Of a DNA stretch of 33,153 nt, positions 22,749 to 31,745 are shown piece after piece. Source of the DNA: Planctomycetota bacterium. Its GTDB lineage: Bacteria > Planctomycetota > Phycisphaerae > Sedimentisphaerales > UBA12454. The number at the start of each line of letters is the position of its first letter. Positions within the stretch are counted from its first letter, which is position 1. A model generated the notes under the pieces. It searched no databases and was not told the DNA's origin. It saw nothing but the letters and a program-made list of their open reading frames with translations. The translations under genes were made by a program, and so were the position numbers. The stretch covers positions 1-33,153 of the forward strand of contig JAHJUV010000083.1 of assembly GCA_018828825.1 (NCBI GenBank), read 5' to 3'.

Positions 22749-24271
22749 CTAATAGTATGTAAGATTTGGAAGTTATCGATTTTGAATTCTTTTGTAAAAT
22801 CGGCAACGGTCTTTTCGATACGCTTAGTATCGTTTTCGTGGAACACCGCATAAAGATTGTACGGCCAATCAGGGCCGGTCTTCCGCTCGATACAATGGCT
22901 GACCTGCGGCAATGCAGTTAAATATTTTGCCGCAGAGTCATCGGCCTTACAGCAGAACAAGGCGTTAAAATTGTCCGGCGGATTGTGCCGCTTAATCGCG
23001 GCAGAATCCAGTTTGTGACGGGCGGTTGCGGGAAAAGATAAAAACAAAATTCCGAATCTTTGGGAAAGGTCATTGAGAGTTTCTTCTATATTAGAAGATT
23101 TTAATGTGAACCATAAATTGTAATAGTGCTTTCGCAAATAATTGTGAGAAACGCCGAGCAGTGAATTTACCGCATCGGCAATGGCGGAGAGTTTGTCCTG
23201 TTCAATATGCGCGGCGATGAGGGTAGAGACAGAAGATGAATAAGAACATAGCGGGTCGGAGGCAAGATAATCGCCTGTGCTGGCGAAGGCCCTTGCGCGG
23301 CACCCGCCGCAAATGTTTGCATAATTACAATCGCCGCACTTGCCGGTAAAATTCTTTTGGCGGATTGAGTTTAAAAAGTCGGAATTTTCCCATATCGAGG
23401 CGAAATCGCCCGTTTGCAGGATATTTCCTGCGGAGATTTCCAGAAAGCCGCAGGTCTGGACGTCGCCTGTGTGGCTGATGAAGGCAAAATCAGATGCGGC
23501 AAGACAGCCACCCACCTTCGCTGAAGCTACGGTGGGTAAAAAGGCTTTTTTCTGGGGTTCCGGATACAACTGTCTAAAAACAACGGCGAAACGCGGGGCG
23601 CAGGTGAAGCGGACATCAATGGGGCTTTCGGCCTTTAACTGCGCAACTGTTCGCAAAACCTTTTCATATTTATTGGCGGTCAGGGCAATCGCGGAAAGCT
23701 CTTTTGCCCTGCCTGCGGGGACGAGCATAAAAGGATTGAAGCAATATGCGCCGAGACTTTCGGATAATCTGGCAAGAGCCGCCAGCTTGTCGGCGTTCAG
23801 CTTTGTGACGGTAGTGTTAATCTGGAATTTCAGGCCCGCGTTTTTTGCGATGTTAATGGCGTTAAGCGTTTTTTCAAATGCGCCGCCGGTTCGGCGGAAA
23901 TCGTCGTGCTGACTGGCATTATCAGAATCAAGCGAGAACGATAAAGTTAAAACGCCTGAATTTTTCAGTCTTTGGGCGGTTTTGTCATTGAAATTGTAGC
24001 CGCAGGTCGCCAGCGAAACGGCAAGGCCGCACGAATTCGCATAATCAATCAATTCGAAGATGTCGTCTCGTTCGAAAGGTTCGCCGCCGGTGAAAATCAG
24101 GACGCAGCGATTGTAATCGGCGACGGATTTTATGATTTTTTTGCACTGGCCGCTTGTCAGGTCATCGGTAAAATCGGCACAGGCAGAGGCCCGGCAGTGA
24201 ACGCAGTTCATCCTGCATCTGCGAGTAACTTCAAAGGCGACTATGCGAGGTTTTCTTACCCCTATATCCAT
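22733..24271 (-). CDS. Radical SAM heme synthase AhbD-like, fused to siroheme decarboxylase-like module
   Basis: 512 residues. Residues 8-350: radical SAM domain with CRMNCVHC (C19, C23, C26), FTGGEP, INTTVTKLN and CAPRFAVVFRQ, followed by a SPASM-type cluster region (VQTCGF, CGDCNYANICGGCRARAF). This is closest to AhbD, which turns Fe-coproporphyrin III into heme in the siroheme-dependent pathway. Residues about 365-512: two AsnC-like halves recalling AhbA/AhbB, namely GVSHNYLRKHYYNLWFTL and LPQVSHCIERKTGPDWPYNL followed by YAVFH, apparently without their HTH parts. AhbA/B decarboxylate siroheme, the pathway's first step. A small palindrome is inserted in frame (23510-23537), and the C-terminus is formed by a repeat. 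It overlaps hemB by 10 bases. Confidence 0.85.
   Translation of the reverse strand: MDIGVRKPRIVAFEVTRRCRMNCVHCRASACADFTDDLTSGQCKKIIKSVADYNRCVLIFTGGEPFERDDIFELIDYANSCGLAVSLATCGYNFNDKTAQRLKNSGVLTLSFSLDSDNASQHDDFRRTGGAFEKTLNAINIAKNAGLKFQINTTVTKLNADKLAALARLSESLGAYCFNPFMLVPAGRAKELSAIALTANKYEKVLRTVAQLKAESPIDVRFTCAPRFAVVFRQLYPEPQKKAFLPTVASAKVGGCLAASDFAFISHTGDVQTCGFLEISAGNILQTGDFASIWENSDFLNSIRQKNFTGKCGDCNYANICGGCRARAFASTGDYLASDPLCSYSSSVSTLIAAHIEQDKLSAIADAVNSLLGVSHNYLRKHYYNLWFTLKSSNIEETLNDLSQRFGILFLSFPATARHKLDSAAIKRHNPPDNFNALFCCKADDSAAKYLTALPQVSHCIERKTGPDWPYNLYAVFHENDTKRIEKTVADFTKEFKIDNFQILHTIRSLRA
23510..23537. repeat. Palindromic repeat inside the ahbD-like coding region
   Basis: ACCCACC (23510-23516) and GGTGGGT (23531-23537) flank TTCGCTGAAGCTAC. 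The form resembles the TCCGCC-TTCG..-GGCGGA elements in the intergenic tracts. It is read in frame as LPTVASAKVGG between the radical SAM core and the SPASM region. Confidence 0.5.
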
Positions 24272-25236
24272 TTGACAATTTCTTTTGCAAAGTAAGTTAT
24301 AATAATATCGGCGCCGGCGCGTTTGATTGCATATAAAGATTCCAAAACGGCGGTTTTTCTGTCGAGGACGCCCTGCTTTGCGGCAGAATCTATCATCATA
24401 TATTCACCGCTAACCTGATAGGCGGCGATGGGAACATCGAAACGCTGTTTGGCCTGATGGATTATATCGAGATAAGGCAAGGCGGGCTTGACCATCACGA
24501 TGTCGGCGCCTTCGGCGATATCCAGTTCGATTTCTCTCATCGCCTGCTTTGAAGACGAAGCGATGTCCATCTGGTAAGTTTTTCTGTCGCCAAAAGCGGG
24601 AGCAGAATCGGCGGCATCGCGGAACGGACCGTAAAACGCTGAGGCGTATTTAGCAGAGTAAGACATTATCGCGGTATCGCCGAAGCCATTTTCATCGAGC
24701 GATTTTCTTATTATCCCCACCCTGCCGTCCATCATATCGGATGGCGCGACCATATCGGCGCCGGCTTTGGCGTGCGAGACAGCAACCTTTGCCAAAACTT
24801 CACAGGTTATGTCATTATCAATTTCCCCATTTTTAATTATGCCGCAATGGCCGCAAGTGGTATAGGCACAGAGGCAAACATCGGTGATAACAAGCATGTC
24901 CGGCACGGCTTTTTTGATATTTCTAATCGCCTGCTGGACGGCACCGCTGTCTTCGTAAGCCTGCGAGCCTGTTTCGTCTTTGTTTTCGGCCAGGCCGAAG
25001 AGCAGAACGGCTCGAATGCCGAGCTCGAAAATTTCCTTTGCCTCGTCAACAATTTTGTCGGGCGAAAAATGGAAACAATCGGCCATAGTTCCAATCGGTT
25101 TTTTAACTCCCCCGCCCGGACAGACAAACAGCGGATAGACGAGGTTATCGACAGAGATACTGACGCCCCTGACGAGTCGGCGCATCGACTCGCTCGTTCT
25201 AAGCCGGCGCATGCGTATTGTAAATTTATCGTTCAT
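24262..25236 (-). CDS. hemB: Porphobilinogen synthase (delta-aminolevulinate dehydratase)
   Basis: A 324-residue enzyme that joins two 5-aminolevulinate molecules to porphobilinogen, the common step toward heme, siroheme and corrinoids. The zinc-site cysteines are in DVCLCAYTTCGHCGI, the first active-site lysine in SYSAKYASAFYGPFRDA and the Schiff-base lysine in DIVMVKPALPYLDII. YQVSGEYMMI and the N-terminal RMRRLRTSESMRRLV are typical. It is therefore a zinc-dependent type. The ATG has little upstream complementarity. It is the first gene of a two-gene unit with the AhbD-like fusion, so early and late heme steps are co-expressed. Confidence 0.96.
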   Translation of the reverse strand: MNDKFTIRMRRLRTSESMRRLVRGVSISVDNLVYPLFVCPGGGVKKPIGTMADCFHFSPDKIVDEAKEIFELGIRAVLLFGLAENKDETGSQAYEDSGAVQQAIRNIKKAVPDMLVITDVCLCAYTTCGHCGIIKNGEIDNDITCEVLAKVAVSHAKAGADMVAPSDMMDGRVGIIRKSLDENGFGDTAIMSYSAKYASAFYGPFRDAADSAPAFGDRKTYQMDIASSSKQAMREIELDIAEGADIVMVKPALPYLDIIHQAKQRFDVPIAAYQVSGEYMMIDSAAKQGVLDRKTAVLESLYAIKRAGADIIITYFAKEIVKWI

Positions 25237-25477
25237 ACGAGGTATTATATTTATAAATGGTGTCTATTTAAAGTGCCAAATTCAGTCGATACGCTCGCCG
25301 ATAAATATCCAATCCTCGTTTTTTGAAGGTGCCGCATTTGTTAGTAGTGCTCCAGGATAAATTCCGGATGCCGTCTGACCGAAAATCGCCGGAATAACTG
25401 CGTAAGCCGCCTATATCCCCGGCATCTTCATATTATAAACCAGTGAATATGGCGGAACCCCTTGCAGCATATCCCGT

Positions 25478-25594
25478 TCAAGGGGTACGGATTCTTATGA
25501 TTATTGGAACGGATATTAGTGCTATAAAAACCAGAACTAATATGATATTAAATGTGTTGATTTTGGAATTTGAGGATTTCTGGATATTGAGCAT
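25478..25594 (-). CDS. Possible small membrane protein (38 aa)
   Basis: ATG 25594 opens a 38-codon frame: a polar start (MLNIQKSSNSKINTF) and one hydrophobic helix (NIILVLVFIALISVPIIIRI) ending RTP. The frame stays open upstream to about 25640, with TTG 25630 as another start. No clear Shine-Dalgarno. A GC hairpin (CCCCTTG/CAAGGGG) overlaps the stop, without a T tract. It is not recognised and may be a chance frame; a 69-codon plus-strand frame over the same bases looks no better. The rest of 25237-25680 shows nothing I can name. Confidence 0.3.
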   Translation of the reverse strand: MLNIQKSSNSKINTFNIILVLVFIALISVPIIIRIRTP

Positions 25595-25680
25595 CACTTT
25601 TCTGCCCTGTTTCCTGTCTGAATTTACCAAAAGCTCGCAATCGACATTTTAAACTCACGAGTAGCATTCATTAAACTCAC

Positions 25681-25754
25681 AGGCGGCGGTGGGATTCGAA
25701 CCCACGAATAATGGTTTTGCAAACCATCGCCTTGGGCCGCTTGGCTACGCCGCC
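25681..25754 (-). tRNA. tRNA-Cys (anticodon GCA)
   Basis: Minus strand, 74 bases: acceptor GGCGGCG/CGCCGCC with U73, anticodon stem ATGGT/ACCAT with loop TTGCAAA, T arm GTGGG-TTCGAAT-CCCAC. CCA is not encoded. Confidence 0.95.
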
Positions 25755-25869
25755 AGTTGGTTAATGGTCAATAAACAACAGTTATAACCGATAACTAATA
25801 ATTAAAAGCCGATAACAAATATCAAGAGAAATCGGTTATTAAAGATAAGAAGTAACTAAATACCAAAAA

Positions 25870-25952
25870 TGGGCCGGGTTGGAATCGAACCAACGAAGGC
25901 TTGCGCCAACGGGTTTACAGCCCGTCCCCTTTGGCCGCTCGGGCACCGACCC
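25870..25952 (-). tRNA. tRNA-Tyr (anticodon GTA)
   Basis: Minus strand, 83 bases with a long variable arm (TGGCGCAAGCC region). Acceptor GGGTCGG/CCGGCCC with A73, anticodon stem ACGGG/CCCGT with loop CTGTAAA, T arm GTTGG-TTCGATT-CCAAC. CCA is not encoded. Confidence 0.95.
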
Positions 25953-26160
25953 ATTTTTTAAACTCGTATTTCGTTTATCGGTTGCGAAACTCGTTTCGTC
26001 TATCGTGTTACGGGAAAACGCAACGTCCGCAAGTTCTGCAACTACAAGATGTTACGTAAAACTTACTCATTATATTTAATTGGCCGATAAACGGTTTTTT
26101 CTCAAGCTATGGAGCGTAAAAGAGTTATATTAACAGAAAAAAATAAATATGCAACCCCCC

Positions 26161-26249
26161 TTAGCCACAAAGTCATCCGCCTTCGTCCCTAAGGGACTAT
26201 GGCAAGACAGGCAAAGACACGAAGATTTTAGACGCTGATTGCGCTGATT
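26161..26249 (+). repeat. Composite dispersed repeat (one element inserted in another)
   Basis: TTAGCCACAAAG (26161-26172) and CAAAGACACGAAG (about 26211-26223) look like two halves of an R2 repeat. They are split by a TCCGCCTTCG..GGACTATGGC..ACAGG palindromic element (about 26173-26210) of the type seen near 22567-22625. GACGCTGATTGCGCTGATT follows, another short direct repeat. No coding frame is credible. Confidence 0.5.
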
Positions 26250-26295
26250 CCATTGTTTTTTTTAGACACGGTTGAGGTGCTAAACGAATGACGAA

Positions 26296-26495
26296 CCCCG
26301 TCATCATCCGCTACGACGGATAAGATGACGGGGCTAAACACGAAAATAAAAACCCCTTGATAAATCAAGGGGCTAAATAACTAAATAACGGGATAAGCGA
26401 ACGCCGCCTCGAGCGGCGGCGGCTAAATAGGTACGGGACAAGAGGCAAGGGGAATCCCGCACCGCCGCAAGGCGGAGAACCCCGATAAATTGGGG
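26296..26495. repeat. Array of five hairpin-forming palindromes
   Basis: Successive perfect or near-perfect stems: CCCCGTCATC/GATGACGGGG (26296-26333, with an inner ATCCG/CGGAT), CCCCTTGAT/ATCAAGGGG (26353-26372), GCCGC/GCGGC (26403-26417), CCGCC-GCAA-GGCGG (26462-26475), CCCCGAT/ATTGGGG (26480-26495, one G-T). The first three are followed by GGCTAAAYA. The tract 25953-26751 holds no gene that I can see apart from the promoter at its right end. Confidence 0.65.
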
Positions 26496-26645
26496 TGTCT
26501 TTCTAACTAATTATCCAGTCAATTTCCGTTCCGTTAAACTTTGTACTTACGACGGGCTTTTTTAGCAAGTGTTTGTTGCATAAGTAGTTATCCTATTACA
26601 CAAACCTTTTTGAAATTTTTTGTAAAATATTTGGGCTAGAAAGGA

Positions 26646-26674
26646 TTGTGTAAGTAAGCCGAGCCGGGTAAAAT
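26646..26674 (+). promoter_or_regulatory. Possible promoter of the secreted protein gene
   Basis: TTGTGT (26646-26651), 17-base spacer, TAAAAT (26669-26674). Start predicted near 26681, leaving a 70-base leader that ends with a good Shine-Dalgarno (GGAGGAAC). Confidence 0.4.
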
Positions 26675-26751
26675 CATGAAGTACGGCATTAGGAGAACAT
26701 CCGTCAGATGATTAATAATTTATATGTTAGTCTAATTCGGAGGAACAAGAA

Positions 26752-28715
26752 ATGAATTTTCTAAAGCTCACACAGAATTGTTTCGTATGTCTCATTGTAT
26801 CTCTGCTGTTAGCTGCCCAGGCGAGAGCTTATCTGGTCTCGGCAGGTGCAGCGTGCAAAAAGCCTAATTCCGACCCTGACGCCAAGCGCTTCTATGACAA
26901 GGTCGACACTTTCCCGGGATGGAGCAAGAACTTCTACAAAAAGTATGGCAAGCTGAAAGAAAAACACTACGGCAAAAAGAACAACAGCTATGTTGACAAA
27001 AGTGATATTCACTACCACGTTGGACACGGTGGCTGTAGGCGTGACTGGGGTAACGGTGGCAAGAAACTAACGGCTATCATCTTCAAGTACAGTTCAATGA
27101 AACCAAGTGAAGCCAAAAAGAAATGGGTAACAAGAACCTCGAATGGATGGGATTCCGCTGCTGCAAACTGCTGAATAATAAATCCCGAGGATACTGGGCA
27201 AACTCTATGAAGGGGCTGCACTTTCTCTGTGGGTTCAAAACCAACAGCTACAAACGCAACAACTTCGGCAAAAGATGGGCCGAGCAGATGAGCCAGAGAA
27301 AGAAAATCTACCAGGCATGGTTTAAAGCTCTCGACCTGACAAACCAGAATGGTGTTGTTGCCCGCGTACTTGCCGAAGCCCGCAACAACTTCTACGACCG
27401 CCTGCATGGCTATGGATATGTCTCGCCGGACCCGCCTGTCGATAAGTACTACTATTACAAAGACCACAAGTCCGGCAGCCCTCCATACCTCCCGGTCTAT
27501 CACCTGGACCAAATGCAGGTTTATGAGGTCATTCCGCGAGACGTGAACGAAAGCTATATACGAGATATCGGCAATCACTTCGGATTCAGCGCCAGCGATG
27601 CAGTCGAATATCACAATGACTATCTGCTTATGAGCCGTCAGGACCCTCCTGGCGACCCGTGTGACCCTAATCTCGCCGTTCATACCTTACAGGTTTATAC
27701 CAATAGCGGCCAGTATAGTTACTTCAACACCGGCCCTATGTGGCCGAGTCAAACCGGTCTGACATTCCCAGACCCTACTACGGCCTACGGCCAGGCGGAA
27801 GCCTTCCTCACCAACAGTGGCCTGCATATGTCTGACGCTGGCTTGTACGATGTCGAGTACGATACTCTCTGTTACGCCGAAGGTAACGACGTAAACGCAC
27901 TGACAACCGATTATATCGGTTGTGCTGTTACCTATGCTCGCGAAATCGAAGCATTTACCGGGACAAATGTCTCCGTTGCAGGCGCAGGTGCAAGATTAAA
28001 AGTCTATCTTAACCAAACAGGCGGCGACCCGAATCTGCCCGCTGCCATGGGCAACTGGCGCAACATTACATCAACCGGCATTGTCCCTGTTCTGCCAAAA
28101 CAAGAAGTATTTGACAGATTCAAAGAACATGGCGAAAAGGTCTCACTCGAACCGATTAGCGTTGAGTATAACCGCGTGGTAAGCGATCTTAACACGCCCA
28201 AACTTGCTTACTACGAACATCCAGGCGCAGAACTGCAGGCTGAGCTGATACCTATATGGATATTCTCCGTTGACTACTACGACGGCGATGAACTGCTTAC
28301 AACTGCCGACACCTTTGTGCCGTCCGCCCATGAGTTCTATCCGCCTATCGCCAATATCACATCACCCGGAGATGGTTCTGAATTCGAACCTAATGATGTT
28401 ATCGATTTCAATAGTGTCACAGATTCCAACTATGGCACATCACCGTATACCTACGAGTGGACTTCAGACATTGACGGCCAGCTTTCAACCGCCGCAAGCT
28501 TCAGCGGCTCACTCAATATTGCCTGCGTAAGTGACGACAACAGCATTGAAGTCGCATCGCACACTATTATGCTGACAATTACAGATGCGGACGGTCGTAG
28601 TTCGAGCGAATCTGTTGACGTAACCATCCGGCGATTCTGTTCGGACCTTAATTGTGATAATATCGTCAACTTTGGAGACCTGGCCGTGATGGGCGAGCAA
28701 TGGCTCAAACCCTAA
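26752..28715 (+). pseudogene. Secreted protein with dockerin-like C-terminus, split by one frameshift
   Basis: Frame 1 (26752-27174) encodes a signal peptide (ending AAQARA) and a domain with DKSDIHYHVGHGG. It stops early after ..SEAKKKW. Frame 2 continues as GNKNLEWMGFRCCKLL, SMKGLHFLCGFKT and on to 28715. The HxGHG..W/GLH..LGF.T pattern runs across the join and recalls DUF6345-type secreted proteins (from memory, not verified). One missing G in TGGG at about 27125 would restore ..KKW-GNKNLEW. Alternatively, a -1 shift at C-AAA-AAG (about 27114-27120) reaches the same frame. Then come an Ig/PKD-like domain (PPIANITSPGDGSEFEPND) and a Phycisphaerae-type tail, SDLNCDNIVNFGDLAVMGEQ then WLKP. 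Restored length is about 654 residues. Confidence 0.75.
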
Positions 28716-28897
28716 TAGAAGGTTTGGCCGGTTTGCCGTTATAGAAGAGCAGTAAAGAAGAGCTTGGCACACTTGAGCTTGAAAGAGCACTTGTGTAGAG
28801 GGGTAGATGTATAACCCTCGCAAATTGTGCAAGCTCGCAAAGATGAGAACACAAAAATATATTAGCAAAACAGGCTGGGGGTTGTTAAAATCAATTC

Positions 28898-28926
28898 TTT
28901 AAATCTTTGCGAATAAAGGGTATAAA
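28898..28926 (+). promoter_or_regulatory. Possible valS promoter
   Basis: TTTAAA (28898-28903), 17-base spacer, TATAAA (28921-28926), start near 28933, 14 bases before the valS ATG. Weak -35 match. Confidence 0.35.
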
Positions 28927-28946
28927 TACTTTATTAGAGAATAGTT

Positions 28947-31679
28947 ATGACAGAAGAATTATCAAAGGTATATGAGCCGAAGCAGATAGAGGCCTTAGCC
29001 GATGAAATCTGGCAAAAGGGCAATTATTTTCATACCGAACCCCCCGCCAAAGGCGGCAGGAAGACAAAAGCCTATACAATCGTAATCCCCCCGCCGAATG
29101 TTACCGGCGCGCTGCATCTGGGTCACGCAATCGACAATACGCTTCAGGATGTTCTTGTCCGGTTCAAACGGATGCAGGGATTCAATACGCTCTGGCTGCC
29201 GGGGACCGACCACGCAGGAATCGCAACTCAATCGGTCGTTGAAAAAAACCTCAAGGCCGAAAAGGGCCAGAACCGGCACGACATCGGACGCGAAAAATTA
29301 GTCGAACTGATTTGGGATTGGAAAAAGCAGTACGGCAACAGGATTCTCGAACAATTAAAACGAATGGGGGCAAGCTGCGACTGGGACCGGACAAGATTTA
29401 CGCTCGACGAGATGTGCGCAAAGGCAGTTCGGCATACATTCGTAAATCTGTTTAAAAAAGGTTTGATTTATCGCGGCAAAAGATTAGTCAACTGGGACTC
29501 TGTTTTGCAGACGGCCGTTTCAGATGATGAAGTAGTTCATAAAACGGTTCAGGGCAATTTCTGGTATATCCATTATCCGCTTGTCGACCCGTCGCAAAGC
29601 GCCGCGGCAGGTGGAGGCGGATTTATAACGATAGCGACAACGAGGCCGGAGACGATGCTTGGCGATACAGCCGTTGCGGTTAATCCGAAGGATAAGCGTG
29701 CGAAAAAATTCGTCGGCAAAATGGTACATCTGCCGCTGACGGGCAGGCAAATCCCGATTATTTCCGACGATTATGTCAAGCTCGGCGAAGGTACAGGATT
29801 TTTGAAGGTAACGCCGGCCCACGACCCGAACGATTATGAAATAGGGTTGCGGGGCAAGCTTGAAATGATAAATATTTTAACGCCTGACGGCAAAATTAAC
29901 GAAAACGGCGGTAAATATGCCGGTCTCGACAGATACGAAGCAAGAAGAAAAATTGTTGAGGACTTGAAGACGCAAAACCTGCTCGAAAAGGTCGAGCCTC
30001 ACGAGCACGAAGTCGGCCATTCCGACCGCAGCGGCGACATAATCGAGCCTTACCTTTCCGACCAGTGGTTTGTGAAGGTCGGGCCTCTGGCGAAGAAGGC
30101 AATCAAGGCTGTCGAGAGCGGCAAGATTAAATTCCATCCAGAAAGATTCGCAAAGACATACCTCGACTGGCTGTACGGCATTCGGGATTGGTGTATTAGT
30201 CGGCAGCTTTGGTGGGGACATCGAATCCCGATATGGTACTGCGAAAAATGCGGGCATAATAATACAGGCATTGAAGACCCGGCCGAATGCGAAAAATGCA
30301 AATCGAACCAGCTCCGGCAGGACGAAGATGTACTCGATACGTGGTTTTCATCTGCGCTTTGGCCGCACAGTACGCTGGGCTGGCCGGAGCAGACCGAAGA
30401 GCTGAAATTCTACTATCCGACAAACACGCTGGTAACGGCACGAGATATCATTACGCTTTGGGTTTCGCGTATGGTAATGATGGGACTGGAAAATATGGGC
30501 GAAGTGCCGTTCAAAGACGTATTCATCCACCCGACAATCCTCGATGGCAACGGCGAAAGAATGAGCAAAAGCAAAGGAAACGGAATCGACCCCATCGATA
30601 TCATCGAAACATACGGGGCAGATGCGATGAGGTTCAGCCTTTGCCAAATGACGACCGAAAGCCAGGATTTGAAGCTGCCGGTGATAAAAGACGAAAAGGG
30701 GCGGAACATAAGCGACAAATTCGATATCGGCAGGAACTTCTGCAATAAACTGTGGAACGCGTCGAGATTTGCGATGATGAACCTTGAAGGAATTGACTTC
30801 GAGGCGTTCGATGTAAAGAAAATGACAATTACCGATAAATGGATACTGTCGCGACTGGCTCAAACCATAAAAGAAGTAACCGCAATGCTCGATAGTTTCC
30901 AAATAAGCGAGCCGTTGATGGTAATTTACCGGTTCTTCTGGAACGATTTGTGCGACTGGTATCTCGAATGGAGCAAACCGCGTATGCGAGATTCGGCACA
31001 AAAGCAAATTCCGCAAAATGTACTTGCGTTTGTGCTGGATTGTACGCTGCGGCTTTTGCATCCGTTCGTGCCGTTCATTACCGAAGGGGTATTCCAAAAG
31101 CTTAACGAAATTGCGCCGAAAAGAGGACTCAAAGGCATAATCGAACTCGGCACGGCCGATGCTCTGGTTATCGCCGACTGGCCGATGGATTTGGATAACT
31201 TTGCCGACAGGAAAACGGAAAAACAAATCGAGGTTGTGCAGGAAGTTGTCCGGGCGATACGTGAAATCAGGAATAAATACACCGTTGGGCCGAGCAAAAA
31301 GCTGACCGCTTCGGCAAATGCGCCGTCTGATATCTCGAAGATATTAAACGCCAGCGCCGAGCTTGTCTGCGACCGTGCGGGGCTTGATAAATTCGGCGCA
31401 TCGCCAAAGGAAGTAAAGCCGGATGACGCTGCGGCAACGGTTATCGGGAAAATCCAGGTATTCGTGCAAGGCCTTATCGACGCAGAGGCGGAGATACAGA
31501 GACTTGAAAAACAGAAAAATGAAATTCTTGCCGGCGTGAAATCAAACGAGGCCAAATTAAACAATGAAAACTTCGTCAGCCGGGCGAAGCCGGAGGTTGT
31601 CGAGCAAACGAGAAAGAGACTTGCGGAGTTAAAACAGCAGTTAGAAATGATAGAGAAAAACCTGGCAGAACTAAAATAA
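28947..31679 (+). CDS. valS: Valyl-tRNA synthetase
   Basis: A full-length 910-residue class I synthetase. The HIGH motif appears as PPPNVTGALHLGHAID (about residues 50-65), the editing domain includes ATTRPETMLGDTAVAV and GTGFLKVTPAHDPNDYE, and KMSKS appears as NGERMSKSKGNGIDP (about 533-547). A Cys-rich insertion WYCEKCGHNN..CEKCKSNQ (about 430-455) looks like a zinc ribbon. DTWFSSALWP and the anticodon domain WNASRFAMMNL are typical, and the C-terminus is the usual coiled-coil arm (AEIQRLEKQKNEILAG..). The stop codon is directly followed by a GCCACAGAG repeat. Confidence 0.97.
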   Translation: MTEELSKVYEPKQIEALADEIWQKGNYFHTEPPAKGGRKTKAYTIVIPPPNVTGALHLGHAIDNTLQDVLVRFKRMQGFNTLWLPGTDHAGIATQSVVEKNLKAEKGQNRHDIGREKLVELIWDWKKQYGNRILEQLKRMGASCDWDRTRFTLDEMCAKAVRHTFVNLFKKGLIYRGKRLVNWDSVLQTAVSDDEVVHKTVQGNFWYIHYPLVDPSQSAAAGGGGFITIATTRPETMLGDTAVAVNPKDKRAKKFVGKMVHLPLTGRQIPIISDDYVKLGEGTGFLKVTPAHDPNDYEIGLRGKLEMINILTPDGKINENGGKYAGLDRYEARRKIVEDLKTQNLLEKVEPHEHEVGHSDRSGDIIEPYLSDQWFVKVGPLAKKAIKAVESGKIKFHPERFAKTYLDWLYGIRDWCISRQLWWGHRIPIWYCEKCGHNNTGIEDPAECEKCKSNQLRQDEDVLDTWFSSALWPHSTLGWPEQTEELKFYYPTNTLVTARDIITLWVSRMVMMGLENMGEVPFKDVFIHPTILDGNGERMSKSKGNGIDPIDIIETYGADAMRFSLCQMTTESQDLKLPVIKDEKGRNISDKFDIGRNFCNKLWNASRFAMMNLEGIDFEAFDVKKMTITDKWILSRLAQTIKEVTAMLDSFQISEPLMVIYRFFWNDLCDWYLEWSKPRMRDSAQKQIPQNVLAFVLDCTLRLLHPFVPFITEGVFQKLNEIAPKRGLKGIIELGTADALVIADWPMDLDNFADRKTEKQIEVVQEVVRAIREIRNKYTVGPSKKLTASANAPSDISKILNASAELVCDRAGLDKFGASPKEVKPDDAAATVIGKIQVFVQGLIDAEAEIQRLEKQKNEILAGVKSNEAKLNNENFVSRAKPEVVEQTRKRLAELKQQLEMIEKNLAELK

Positions 31680-31740
31680 AGCCACAGAGAATAACTAATT
31701 ATTTTAGCCACAGAGCTCACAGAGAACACAGAGAAAAATT
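31680..31740 (+). repeat. Dispersed repeat R2' (CCACAGAG type), left copy
   Basis: GCCACAGAGAATAAC begins one base after the valS stop. A fuller copy, TTTTAGCCACAGAGCTCACA followed by GAGAACACAGAGAAAAATT, covers 31702-31740. It is the inverted counterpart of 32571-32605 and ends 5 bases before the next ATG. Confidence 0.7.
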
Positions 31741-31745
31741 TAAAA

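Noticed and set aside
22733..24271. Assignment of the radical SAM part to NirJ or AhbC
   Set aside because: INTTVTKLN and CAPRFAVVFRQ fit AhbD better from memory; a profile comparison is needed to be certain.
25443..25652. 69-codon plus-strand frame between hemB and the tRNAs
   Set aside because: There is no ribosome binding site or recognisable sequence; the minus-strand small frame is slightly more plausible but also weak.
26296..26495. CRISPR-like repeat array
   Set aside because: The palindromes differ in sequence, spacing is irregular and there are no constant direct repeats with unique spacers or cas genes.
28980..29075. REP-like insertion in the N-terminus of valS (CCCGCCAAAGGCGGC)
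   Set aside because: The encoded PPAKGGRK is close to what is normal before IVIPPPNVTG in this enzyme, so the palindrome may be chance.
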